This document shows, piece after piece, positions 52,719 through 61,224 of a DNA stretch of 64,000 nucleotides. A model generated the notes under the pieces. It was not told the DNA's origin. It ran no database searches and saw only the letters and a list, made by a program, of their open reading frames with translations. The position numbers and the translations under genes are program-made. Numbering within the stretch: position 1 is the first letter of the stretch; each line of letters starts with the position of its first letter. This DNA comes from [Muricauda] lutisoli (nom. illeg.) (GTDB taxonomy: Bacteria > Bacteroidota > Bacteroidia > Flavobacteriales > Flavobacteriaceae), in the NCBI RefSeq assembly GCF_017313105.1, contig NZ_JAFLND010000003.1:310001-374000 (forward strand), in the 5' to 3' direction.

Positions 52719-53573
52719 ATGACCCGCGACTTTATTGATATCAACGATTTCACCATATTGGTAGAGGAAGCTACCAGCACAAATGTTGTTGTGGATGCCT
52801 GTTACTTTGATGAACCCGTAGTTGCCGTTGCTTTTTATGGATCGGGCAATGTAGACCTAAAGGTAAAATACGGTAGTAAAACCAAAGCGTTCAATTATAC
52901 AAAAGGATTGGCACTTTCATTTTATGCCGATTCCAATGTTGAGTTCGAGCATACCGTTTCGCCAGAAAAGCCACTTCGGTGTGTCCTTATTGCAACCGCT
53001 TTGAGAAACTTGGACAATCTCCCCAATGAAGAAGGTGAAATTTTTTCATCCTTATTGAATGAATTGGTAAATCCTTCGGATCACTATGTGGAAGGACCAA
53101 AATTTTTTATGACCCCCGATATGGATCGGATTGTGGATTCGGTTTTTAACATGCAATACCACGGTAAAACCAAAATGATGTTCTTCCGTAGCCAAATGAC
53201 GGCCTTGCTGTCCCATTTTTTCGGACAATTGGCCACCTTGCAAACTGAAAAAATCAATACTGCGGAACGGGATAAGTTGTATAAGGCCAAGGAAATTTTG
53301 ATCGGTAACCTGGATAATCCTCCTTCACTGTCCGAGCTGTCGCGCAAAATAGGCCTGAATAGCTATAGCCTTAAAAAGAATTTTAAAGAACTTTTTGGGG
53401 TGCCGGTATTTAAATACCTACAGAACGAACGTTTGAAAACCGCCCATGAACTTATCAGTAGCAAAGAAGCAACCGTACAGGAAGCGGCATGGCATGTTGG
53501 TTATGATAGTTTGAGTTCCTTTTCCAATGCCTTCGAGAAAAAATTTGGTTACCGTCCCAGCCAAATCAAGTAA
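52719..53573 (+). CDS. AraC family transcriptional regulator
   Basis: About 284 residues from the ATG at 52719 (MTRDFIDINDF), preferred over an in-frame start 16 codons upstream because homologous regulators begin near here. The C-terminal AraC domain has SLSELSRKIGLNSYSLKKNFKELFG and VQEAAWHVGYDSLSSFSNAFEKKFG, with the final RPSQIK. The N-terminal sensor is beta-rich and unassigned. It is divergent from glxA and lies upstream of three genes on the same strand that it probably regulates. Confidence 0.92.
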   Translation: MTRDFIDINDFTILVEEATSTNVVVDACYFDEPVVAVAFYGSGNVDLKVKYGSKTKAFNYTKGLALSFYADSNVEFEHTVSPEKPLRCVLIATALRNLDNLPNEEGEIFSSLLNELVNPSDHYVEGPKFFMTPDMDRIVDSVFNMQYHGKTKMMFFRSQMTALLSHFFGQLATLQTEKINTAERDKLYKAKEILIGNLDNPPSLSELSRKIGLNSYSLKKNFKELFGVPVFKYLQNERLKTAHELISSKEATVQEAAWHVGYDSLSSFSNAFEKKFGYRPSQIK

Positions 53574-53664
53574 ACTCCCTTTCCAACAAATCATACTCCT
53601 TTTGGAATAAATAAAGGCTTGACCGTCAGTGTAGTTTTGTCCTGTAATCTAAAAAACAGGAAAA

Positions 53665-54072
53665 ATGAAGACAGTAAAAGCTTTGGCAATTGGAACCTTG
53701 GTTTGGACTCTTGGAGTTTCTGCCTTTTCGGCCATATACATGTTGCCGATTATGGAAGACCGCTATTTGCAGGCCAATATAGGATTGGCATTGGTTGTCC
53801 CTCCATTGGTATGGTTGGGAGCATGGATGTATTATAAAAAAGAGAAGTCCCCTCAGGGATTTGTTCTGGGATTGTTGATGTTATTGTCCAGTGCCACATT
53901 GGATGCCTTGATCACTGTTCCCATGTTGATTATCCCCTACGGTGGAACCTACGCCAGCTTTTTTGGTTCCGCCGATTTCTGGTTGATAGCATTGGAATTT
54001 GTGGCTGTTGCTACCCTCTATTGGTATGCAAGGGTCCGTCCGGAACAAGTAAAATCCATAAACCGATTATAA
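53665..54072 (+). CDS. DUF5367-like membrane protein
   Basis: A 135-residue protein with four membrane helices (about 4-26, 37-57, 65-90 and 104-124). The sequence matches my recollection of the DUF5367 family; no catalytic motif is seen. It lies 91 bases after araC and 7 bases before a DUF1772 gene, in one operon. Confidence 0.78.
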   Translation: MKTVKALAIGTLVWTLGVSAFSAIYMLPIMEDRYLQANIGLALVVPPLVWLGAWMYYKKEKSPQGFVLGLLMLLSSATLDALITVPMLIIPYGGTYASFFGSADFWLIALEFVAVATLYWYARVRPEQVKSINRL

Positions 54073-54079
54073 GACTGCC

Positions 54080-54595
54080 ATGGAATTCTCTATAAACACA
54101 ATCACAACGATTAGCACCATCTTGCTTACAGGTTTAACCGCAGGACTTTGCTTTACTTGGACCAACGCCATAACACAGGGAATAGGTCGTTTGGATGATC
54201 TTGGATACTTACAATCCTTTCAAGAAATGAACAGGGCCATTATCAACCCGCTTTTTTTGGTGGTGTTTTTTGGACCGTTTTTTGCCCACATTGCCAACAT
54301 ATATCTCAACAGACAACAGCCCAACCTGGTTTTTTGGATGCTTTTTGCAGCAGGGATACTATTTGTGGCCGGAGTTGTGGTGATTACCATATTTGGTAAC
54401 GTACCCCTAAATGAGATGTTGGAAAGCACCAATCTGGAAAACTCTTCCGCAGATCAGTTGAAGGCACTACGAAACAGCTTTGAGAACAAATGGAACAGAC
54501 TACATCTGATTAGGACCATTACCTCGGCACTATCATTTTTGCTACTGATCCTTGCCCTATTACAAAATCAAATCAATTCAAATATAAATTTATAA
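54080..54595 (+). CDS. DUF1772 (anthrone-oxygenase-like) membrane protein
   Basis: A 171-residue protein with four helices (about 8-30, 56-75, 83-106 and 146-165) and the DUF1772 features: FTWTNAITQGIGRL, then VVFFGPFFA, and the extracytoplasmic NVPLNEMLE followed by NKWNRLHLIRT. Some fungal members are anthrone oxygenases. It lies between DUF5367 and an NmrA-like gene with gaps of 7 and 2 bases. Confidence 0.85.
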   Translation: MEFSINTITTISTILLTGLTAGLCFTWTNAITQGIGRLDDLGYLQSFQEMNRAIINPLFLVVFFGPFFAHIANIYLNRQQPNLVFWMLFAAGILFVAGVVVITIFGNVPLNEMLESTNLENSSADQLKALRNSFENKWNRLHLIRTITSALSFLLLILALLQNQINSNINL

Positions 54596-54597
54596 TC

Positions 54598-55443
54598 ATG
54601 AAAAAAGACAATTTTTTAATCATCGGAGGAACCGGTAAAACAGGACGTAAGGTTGTTGAAAGTTTGGAATTCCTCAACCAAAACGTAAGAATAGGTTCAA
54701 GATCATCACAACCAGCATTCGATTGGAACAATGAAGATACCTGGGAAGAAGCTCTTGAAGGAGTAGATAAAATGTACATCACCTATCAGCCCGATCTGGC
54801 AGTACCCGGAGCATTACAATCCATTGAACAACTTATCGATATGGCAAAGAAAAAGAACTTGAAAAAAGTGGTGCTACTTTCTGGGAAGGGTGAACGGGAA
54901 GCAGAGCTTTGTGAACAGGTGGTCATTCACTCGGGATTGGATTATACCATTGTACGTGCCAGTTGGTTCAGTCAAAACTTTAGCGAAAGTTTCTTTTTGG
55001 AACCTATCCAACAGGGATTTGTCGCATTGCCACAAGCAAATGTGCAAGTGCCTTATGTGGATACTGGCGACATTGCCGATGTGGTAGTGGAAGCGCTGCT
55101 TCATGATGAGCATAATGGGCATATTTATCAGCTTACGGGTCCAACGACTTTTTCTTTTAAGGAAGCCATTGCGGAAATTGCGAAAGCCACAAACAGAGAA
55201 ATAGGTTTTGCTCCGATTTCCATTGAAGAATATGTGGTGGCCATGAAAGAACATGGTGTACCAGCGGACTTTGTTTGGTTGATCGAATATTTGTTCACGG
55301 AAGTGTTGGGAAATCCTATGGTTTCAGAAACCACCAACGATATAGAAAAAGTGCTCAAACGCAAGCCAAAGAGTTTCGAGGAGTACGTGAAGGAAACAGC
55401 AAAAACAGGTGTTTGGAATAAAGTGATGCAAACGGCTCAGTAA
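54598..55443 (+). CDS. NmrA-like NAD(P)-binding protein
   Basis: A 281-residue atypical short-chain-dehydrogenase-like protein. The nucleotide-binding start is FLIIGGTGKTGRKVVESL, followed by NVRIGSRSSQPAF and a typical NmrA/HSCARG middle (YTIVRASWFSQNFSES). It is the last gene of the AraC-linked operon. It may sense redox cofactors or reduce a quinone; not proved. Confidence 0.88.
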   Translation: MKKDNFLIIGGTGKTGRKVVESLEFLNQNVRIGSRSSQPAFDWNNEDTWEEALEGVDKMYITYQPDLAVPGALQSIEQLIDMAKKKNLKKVVLLSGKGEREAELCEQVVIHSGLDYTIVRASWFSQNFSESFFLEPIQQGFVALPQANVQVPYVDTGDIADVVVEALLHDEHNGHIYQLTGPTTFSFKEAIAEIAKATNREIGFAPISIEEYVVAMKEHGVPADFVWLIEYLFTEVLGNPMVSETTNDIEKVLKRKPKSFEEYVKETAKTGVWNKVMQTAQ

Positions 55444-55478
55444 ACGCTGTTTACCAAAGCTCACTTTGAACAGTAACC

Positions 55479-55573
55479 AAGGTCAATTTTAATGAGTAAG
55501 CATACATGTTGTTTCGACTCTATTTCATCAAGTGAGGATAACATTGACCATGAATGCTTTTAAAATTGACCTT
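55479..55573 (+). repeat. 95-bp inverted-repeat (MITE-like) element
   Basis: A perfect 14-bp terminal inverted repeat, AAGGTCAATTTTAA (55479-55492) and TTAAAATTGACCTT (55560-55573). Just inside each arm the similarity continues (AAGCATACATG against CATGAATGCTT, 10 of 11 after a 5-base offset). No open frame and no obvious target-site duplication. It lies between the NmrA-like gene and a small membrane-protein gene. Confidence 0.6.
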
Positions 55574-55616
55574 TCCCTATTTTACATATGAAATTGAAAT
55601 AATAATCAATCATAAA

Positions 55617-56003
55617 ATGAACAAATATATAATCACCTTCAGCATTGTGCTGTATGCCATTGCGGTTCCATTTTTGGAAATAAACAACACCCACGTGTTC
55701 AATCCGGATTGGACGCCCCATATGAGGATTCATGAAGTCTGGCAATTGATTACCAACTCAGGAATTGGGTTGTTTTGTCTATGGCTGGTCTGGATAAAAA
55801 AGGAAATAAAAATCGGTGCAGTTACAAGTATGTTGGTTACTGGTGGCTTCTTATTGGCCTTTTGCTTGAAGGATCTATATGGCGGATCTATGAAATATTT
55901 GGACGGGAGTGAGAAAACACTTTTCGGAATCAATATTGGTATTTTAGGATTTGGACTTGCATTTACGCTACTATTGGTCACAACTTTATTAAAGAAGAAA
56001 TAG
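55617..56003 (+). CDS. Small four-helix membrane protein, unknown function
   Basis: A 128-residue protein from the ATG at 55617; an upstream in-frame start would begin inside the inverted repeat and add a non-hydrophobic extension. Four membrane helices are seen (about 3-20, 42-60, 68-86 and 106-123). The loop after helix 1 has HVFNPDWTPHMRIHEVWQL, with several His and aromatic residues that might bind metal or haem. The family is not recognised with confidence. Confidence 0.72.
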   Translation: MNKYIITFSIVLYAIAVPFLEINNTHVFNPDWTPHMRIHEVWQLITNSGIGLFCLWLVWIKKEIKIGAVTSMLVTGGFLLAFCLKDLYGGSMKYLDGSEKTLFGINIGILGFGLAFTLLLVTTLLKKK

Positions 56004-56049
56004 CGGCAATAATCTTTATATTTATCAATCATCAAACAAAAAAACGAGC

Positions 56050-56986
56050 ATGAATCAAATACAATCCACTGTCATTTTATCTTTACTGATCTTCTTGATT
56101 TCATCCTGTCGGGAAAGTGAAAGATCGAACCTTTCGTTGTTGGACGATCAAATCCCAACGGATGAGCCATTGGTTTTTGGTCCTGGAGTTGTTTCCATAA
56201 AAGAAGCGAAGGATTTTGCCATTACCTTCTCCCCAGAAATGGACGAAATGTATTTTACGCGGAGAAAACCAGAAGAGGACAATGAAATTTATGCCATGAA
56301 ATTAACTGATGGCAAGTGGTCTAAACCTAAATCAGCATTTTTTACTGCAACCGAAGGATGGGATTTTGAGCCCCATATCAACCCTAAAGGAGATAAACTA
56401 TATTTTGGAAGTTTAAGGCCCCTTAACGATACAGTTGGATCAACAGGGTTACATCAATGGTACAGTAAAAAAAGCGTCGACGGTTGGAGTAAGCCAAAAC
56501 CATTGGAAAAGCCATTTGTGGACAGGTCTGTAATAATGTACTTAACATCTTCAGAGAATGGTAATTTATATTTTACCACTGGAGAAAAAGGTGACAAACC
56601 AGAAGATTGGGTTATTTATAATTCAATTAAGGAAGATGGTCAATATATAAGTATCAAAAGAATGGAAGGGGAAATAAACGCTTCGGGCAAATTGATAGCT
56701 CATTCATTTATTGCACCGGACGAAAGTTATATGATCTATGATTTTGAACATGAATCAGGGTATGGGGAAAGTGATTTGTACATCAGTTTTAATAAAGATG
56801 GTGCGTGGACAAAACCTTTTAATCTGGGACCTAAAATAAACACTGATCAAACCGAAATGACGGCAAGTGTTTCCCCGGATGGCAAGTATTTGTTCTTCCA
56901 TAGGGGAGTAGATGATGATGGGGATATATTGGGTGGATTTCAGACCCATAAAAGAAAAAATGGAGAAGAACATTGGCGCCAATTAA
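56050..56986 (+). pseudogene. PD40 (WD40-like) repeat lipoprotein, frameshifted near its 3' end
   Basis: A lipoprotein (FLISSC lipobox, Cys20) with a beta-propeller of PD40-type repeats: FAITFSPEMDEMYFTRR, PHINPKGDKLYFGS, SFIAPDESYMIYDFE and ASVSPDGKYLFFHRG. Near base 56928 the sequence GATATATTGGGTGG gives an atypical C-terminus in the open frame. Adding one AT unit (2 bases) gives DIYWVDFRPIKEK and a stop at 56984-56986, the usual ending of this family. So the original gene ended there, and a 2-base loss in an AT run now reads on into the next gene. Whether this is a real mutation or a sequencing error cannot be told. Confidence 0.72.
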
Positions 56987-57000
56987 CAACTCTTAAGGTC

Positions 57001-57453
57001 ATGAAATTTAGAAAAGCAACAACCAAGGATGTGCCGACCATCGTTGAAATGATTGCCGACGACGCTTTGGGCAGTAAGCGGGAAAACTATACCATCCCAT
57101 TGCCCAAAGAATATTATGATGCCTTTGAGCGCATCGATTCGGACCACAACCAAGAACTGAAGGTGGTTGAAAACGAAAGCGGGCAGATCATTGCTGTTTT
57201 TCAAATGACATTCATTCCTTATTTGACCTACCAAGGCGGTATTCGAGCCCAGATTGAAGGGGTACGCGTTCATAAAGAACATCGTGGTCTTGGCATCGGT
57301 AAAAAAGTTTTTGAGTGGGCCATTGCGAGAGCAAAGGAGCGAAACGCCCATTTACTTCAATTGACCACCGATAAAGAACGCCCGGATGCTATCCGTTTTT
57401 ATGAGTCGCTCGGGTTCAAGGGTACCCATGAAGGCATGAAGATGCATTTCTAA
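57001..57453 (+). CDS. GNAT family N-acetyltransferase
   Basis: A 150-residue acetyltransferase, the normal length for a single GNAT domain. It starts at the ATG at 57001 (MKFRKATTKDVPTIVEM), with the acetyl-CoA loop HRGLGIGKKVFEWA and the C-terminal RPDAIRFYESLGFKGTHEGMKM. It is in frame with the upstream lipoprotein only because of a frameshift there; a cytoplasmic acetyltransferase fused to a periplasmic lipoprotein would not be functional, so it is annotated separately. Confidence 0.88.
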   Translation: MKFRKATTKDVPTIVEMIADDALGSKRENYTIPLPKEYYDAFERIDSDHNQELKVVENESGQIIAVFQMTFIPYLTYQGGIRAQIEGVRVHKEHRGLGIGKKVFEWAIARAKERNAHLLQLTTDKERPDAIRFYESLGFKGTHEGMKMHF

Positions 57454-57590
57454 ACCCAAGCCAGTTTTTCTTAAAGAAGATTAAGATTTTGATTGTTCAT
57501 CTTGTATAAGTTTGCCGAGAGAAGGGTAGTTGATTTATTGCTTCCCAAACTAAAACATAACTGGGTAAAGAATTCACAATAACAATTCAA

Positions 57591-58061
57591 ATGAGACTGA
57601 ACACAATAGTATTCTCCACCTTACTTTTTTTAAGCCTTTCATGTCAGATGGGAGAAGGCAGATCCCTTCAAGAAGGCATGACTTTGCGCTTAGAGCTATT
57701 CACCTCCGACATGAAAAAATCAGTTGATTTTTATACCGAAATCCTTGGTTTTGAAATGGAAGGCGGGCAAATGAACAATGCCTATCAACCGGTAAAAAGA
57801 GGACATGTTATCTTGGGGATAGGCCCCTTGGACAAACTTTCCAAAGACCATCATTTTAATCCCGGTGTTCAACCTGTTCAAAATGGATATGGAGTGGAAA
57901 TCGTGTTGGAAGTGGATAGTGTTGCAGCAGTTTATGAAAAGGTAAAATCAAGTGGATACCCCATTCATGATCCTTTAAAAACACAACCATGGGGTCTTAC
58001 TGATTTTCGTTTGGTCGATCCCGACGGCTATTATTTGAGAATTACTTCCAGAGAGGAATAA
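57591..58061 (+). CDS. Lipoprotein with VOC (glyoxalase-like) domain
   Basis: A 156-residue protein with an N-terminal lipoprotein signal (LLFLSLSC, Cys18) followed by one VOC domain: LRLELFTSDMKKSVDFYTEILGFEM, GYGVEIVLEVDSVAAVYEKV and FRLVDPDGYYLRI. VOC proteins are usually cytoplasmic, so the export signal is unusual. Metal-binding His residues of glyoxalase I are not evident. Confidence 0.82.
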   Translation: MRLNTIVFSTLLFLSLSCQMGEGRSLQEGMTLRLELFTSDMKKSVDFYTEILGFEMEGGQMNNAYQPVKRGHVILGIGPLDKLSKDHHFNPGVQPVQNGYGVEIVLEVDSVAAVYEKVKSSGYPIHDPLKTQPWGLTDFRLVDPDGYYLRITSREE

Positions 58062-58186
58062 AGGTTCGAGACATAGTTGTTGAAGTGCAGTGCTAAATTA
58101 AAGATGTGTTCTTGTCATAGTACTAGATTTTTAAAAAACATTATCTTTTCAGAAACAAGCATTTTTAAAAACAACACAGCAACTTC

Positions 58187-59719
58187 ATGAAAAAAACCAT
58201 CCTGTTTCTTTACGTAGTAAGTATTTGTTTGGGTTGTGCCCAAAATAATGTGGAAAAGCAAAATGTTGTAGCAACCCAAAACGGAAAAGTGGAAGGTTAC
58301 ACCGAGGGTGAAATTCAAATTTTTAAAGGTATTCCATTTGCACAGCCGCCTGTTGGTGAATTGAGATGGAAAGCGCCGCAACCCGTTAAAGATTGGAATG
58401 GTGTAAAGGAATGTATGGAGTTTGGTCCGAGCCCTATTCAAAATACTCCAGAACCATTTTTGTGCTGGACAGAGGAATTTATAGCCAAACCCGAACCATT
58501 GAGCGAAGATTGCCTGTACTTAAATGTGTGGACCCCTACGGATAAAAAGGATGAAAAGCTACCTGTTTTTGTTTGGATATATGGTGGAGGTCTAAGCTCT
58601 GGCAGTGCCAATTGCGATATTTATGATGGAAAACAAATGGCGGAACAAGGTGTGGTTTTTGTAAGCCTTAATTATAGGGTAGGGGTGCTTGGTTTTATGG
58701 CACACCCTGGGTTGAGCAAGGAATCTGGTCATAATGCATCGGGCAATTATGGTTTTATGGATCAATTGCAAGGCTTAAAATGGATACAGGAAAACATTGC
58801 TGCATTTGGAGGGGACCCGAACAATGTGACCATCGCAGGCCAGTCCGCAGGCTCCTTTAGTGTAAATGCCCAAATCGCATCACCTTTGGCGAGTGGATAT
58901 TTTGATAAGGCCATTTGTCAGAGTGGAGGCATTTTGGGAGGGCGTTTAATGCAAGATTTAAATATGGCTGAAGCACAAGGTCTCAAGTTTATGGAGTCTG
59001 CCAACGTGTCTTCCATTGATGAATTAAGGGAGGTGCCAGCAACAAAATTGCAAGAGCTGAGCAATAATCCTGACATGGGAAGATTCGGGGTGGTGCTCGA
59101 TGATTATTTCTTACCGAAGGATTTATTGGGACACTTTAAAGAAGGAAACCACAATCAGGTCAGTGTTATGACAGGTTGGGTAACTGGGGATTCCAATCTT
59201 TTGCCAACAGGAGAAGTGACCAAGGAAAGCTTTAGCTCAATGGCCCAAGAACGTTTTGGTCCGGATGCGGACGAGTTTTTGAAAATGTTCCCAGCCAAAA
59301 CCGATGAAGAGGCGCTCCGATCCCAACAAAAAATGAACTTGTTAAGTTTTGCGGGATTGCCTTCTTACCTGCTTGCCAAATACATGGATAAGGAGGTGTG
59401 GCTCTACGAATTCACCCATGTGCCAACAGATAAACCAGGGTTTCCAAACTACGGTGCATTCCATACATCAGAAGTGCCTTTTGCGCTGCATACTCTTGAC
59501 CAATGGAAGCGACCATGGCAGTCCGAAGAGCGCCAACTTGAAAATCAGATGTCGGCCTATTGGGTGAATTTTGCCAAGAATGGCAACCCGAATGGTCAAG
59601 GATTACCCGAATGGCCAAGTTATAACAATGGCATGGAGAAACTTTTGACGATTGATACGGACGCCATGGAAATGAACACCAAATATTTGGAGGAATTCCA
59701 ATTTTTGTCACAAGATTAA
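58187..59719 (+). CDS. Type B carboxylesterase, lipoprotein
   Basis: A 510-residue carboxylesterase/lipase with a lipoprotein signal (SICLGC, Cys17). The family marks are the start GKVEGYTEGEIQIFKGIPFAQ, the Cys-containing SEDCLYLNVWTP, the oxyanion-hole WIYGGGLSSGS, and the nucleophile in TIAGQSAGSFSVN. Substrates of such periplasmic enzymes are varied. It starts 125 bases after the VOC lipoprotein gene. Confidence 0.92.
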   Translation: MKKTILFLYVVSICLGCAQNNVEKQNVVATQNGKVEGYTEGEIQIFKGIPFAQPPVGELRWKAPQPVKDWNGVKECMEFGPSPIQNTPEPFLCWTEEFIAKPEPLSEDCLYLNVWTPTDKKDEKLPVFVWIYGGGLSSGSANCDIYDGKQMAEQGVVFVSLNYRVGVLGFMAHPGLSKESGHNASGNYGFMDQLQGLKWIQENIAAFGGDPNNVTIAGQSAGSFSVNAQIASPLASGYFDKAICQSGGILGGRLMQDLNMAEAQGLKFMESANVSSIDELREVPATKLQELSNNPDMGRFGVVLDDYFLPKDLLGHFKEGNHNQVSVMTGWVTGDSNLLPTGEVTKESFSSMAQERFGPDADEFLKMFPAKTDEEALRSQQKMNLLSFAGLPSYLLAKYMDKEVWLYEFTHVPTDKPGFPNYGAFHTSEVPFALHTLDQWKRPWQSEERQLENQMSAYWVNFAKNGNPNGQGLPEWPSYNNGMEKLLTIDTDAMEMNTKYLEEFQFLSQD

Positions 59720-59728
59720 AGTGTTCAG

Positions 59729-60826
59729 CTAAACTAATTGAGCTGCAAATAGCTCCACAGGTTTTTTTCTGCCTTCGAGCTCCATGTTCCCCAAAGATTT
59801 TAATCGTAGACCATCCGATTTCAATTGTTCTGCCAACTCTTCAGAAATGATGATTTCTTGTTGTAATGGCTTGCAAAGTTGTTGGATACGTGCAGTAACG
59901 TTCAAAACGTCTCCAGTAAAAAAGATTTCTTTCTTCAGGGCTCCTATTTCTCCGGTGGTTACCTGCCCCAAATGTAATCCTGCCCTAAATGAGGGTACTA
60001 CTCCATATGTTTCTTCAAAATAGTTGCGTTTCTTTTGTAGACTTTGCTTCATTGCATAAAAACAACGGATACAATTATGGTGTTGTAGGCCATCCTCTCT
60101 TTTCCAGGTAACCACAATTTCATCTCCAACATACTGGTATACTTCACCTTTATATTGAATAATGTCATTTGACAATTGGTTGTAGTAGTCGCTCAAAAAG
60201 CGAAAATATTTTTTGTGGCCCAATTGTTCCGCGAATGATGTAGAAGATTTCATGTCCAAAAACATAAAAACGCGGGACTCCTCTTTAGGTTGATGGTATT
60301 TGCCCGAAAAAAAATTGAGCAATACGTTGTGTCCAAGATGCTCGCTGATACCTGAATAGATGAGCGAAACAAAAATGCTAAAGGTTAACGAAACCATGGT
60401 ACTCAAAAATGTGGGACTGACGATATAATTCGAAAATTTATGCCAGACTTGGGCATCCAGGATAGAAGAACTAAGTTCAATACTTGCGGCAATTGGAAAA
60501 GTCACAAGATTGATGACCAGCATAAATAATAGATAAAACCCCATTTTATACAGGATTTTTTGCCAAAATGCCTTGCGTTTAAATCGTTTGCCCAACCAAA
60601 GTACTTCCACGGCGCCCATTGCCATGCCCACTAAAAAAACAGCTAGGGAGGCGAACACAAAGATGTTCCAAGTTACGGTGATGTCCGTTTCCGGTCGCTG
60701 ATTCTGATACTCCGTAGCCATGGACTCGATGAGAAGGATAAACCAGCTTAGCACCAACCAAATAATACCGAAAGGTAAAATACGCTTTACATGATAAACA
60801 AACTTTGGACTTGATAACAGGGTCAT
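59729..60826 (-). CDS. Membrane-bound adenylate/guanylate cyclase domain protein
   Basis: About 365 residues from the ATG at 60826 (MTLLSSPKFVYHVKR); a longer in-frame start is possible but adds an unlikely N-terminus. Four membrane helices in the first 180 residues are followed by a class III nucleotide-cyclase domain: first metal Asp in FMFLDMKSSTSFAEQ, second in YVGDEIVVTW, and GALKKEIFFTGDVLNVTARIQ. The domain lies in the cytoplasm. It may produce cAMP or act as a degenerate sensor; substrate residues were not fully checked. It is convergent with the esterase gene. Confidence 0.88.
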   Translation of the reverse strand: MTLLSSPKFVYHVKRILPFGIIWLVLSWFILLIESMATEYQNQRPETDITVTWNIFVFASLAVFLVGMAMGAVEVLWLGKRFKRKAFWQKILYKMGFYLLFMLVINLVTFPIAASIELSSSILDAQVWHKFSNYIVSPTFLSTMVSLTFSIFVSLIYSGISEHLGHNVLLNFFSGKYHQPKEESRVFMFLDMKSSTSFAEQLGHKKYFRFLSDYYNQLSNDIIQYKGEVYQYVGDEIVVTWKREDGLQHHNCIRCFYAMKQSLQKKRNYFEETYGVVPSFRAGLHLGQVTTGEIGALKKEIFFTGDVLNVTARIQQLCKPLQQEIIISEELAEQLKSDGLRLKSLGNMELEGRKKPVELFAAQLV

Positions 60827-61224
60827 GCGGTAAAGGTAGCGTGAATTTGATTTTGATGGTATGGTTTGATGGTCAAAACCTAATTTAAGGTGCAACCGGA
60901 TATTTTAGGTATATCACGAGATATTATTCAATTGGTTAGGAGGATAAATCACCATTTTAGGCGTGTTTCACTTTCAATTATTTCATTTTCAGAATTTTGA
61001 ATACATTATTTGATAGGTAATGAAATCAAGCAGGGGGTACATGAACTATTCAAACCACATCACGATGGCGAAGACTAACTATGCACAGGAATTTACCGTT
61101 CCATCGACCATAGATGACCTTACAATATTATCGGATAATCAGGATTTATTCTAAAAGTAGATGGTCGGTGATTTGAAAAAAAATCAAGCAAACCAAATTA
61201 ACCGGAGGCTATCGTTGGTCCGTT
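60827..61224. other. Intergenic region, no convincing gene
   Basis: 398 A/T-rich bases. The only coding-like stretch is a 37-codon frame at 61041-61154 (+), starting ATGAACTATTC and ending at TAA; it has no recognisable similarity and no good promoter, so I do not call it a gene. No repeat or RNA was seen. Confidence 0.5.

Noticed and set aside
56050..57453. A single 467-residue PD40-acetyltransferase fusion protein
   Set aside because: The junction residues are atypical, a 2-base correction gives the family-typical end and stop of the lipoprotein, and the GNAT part has its own start and normal length.
61041..61154. 37-codon open frame between the cyclase and surface-protein genes
   Set aside because: No similarity, promoter or ribosome-binding support; it may be chance or a remnant.
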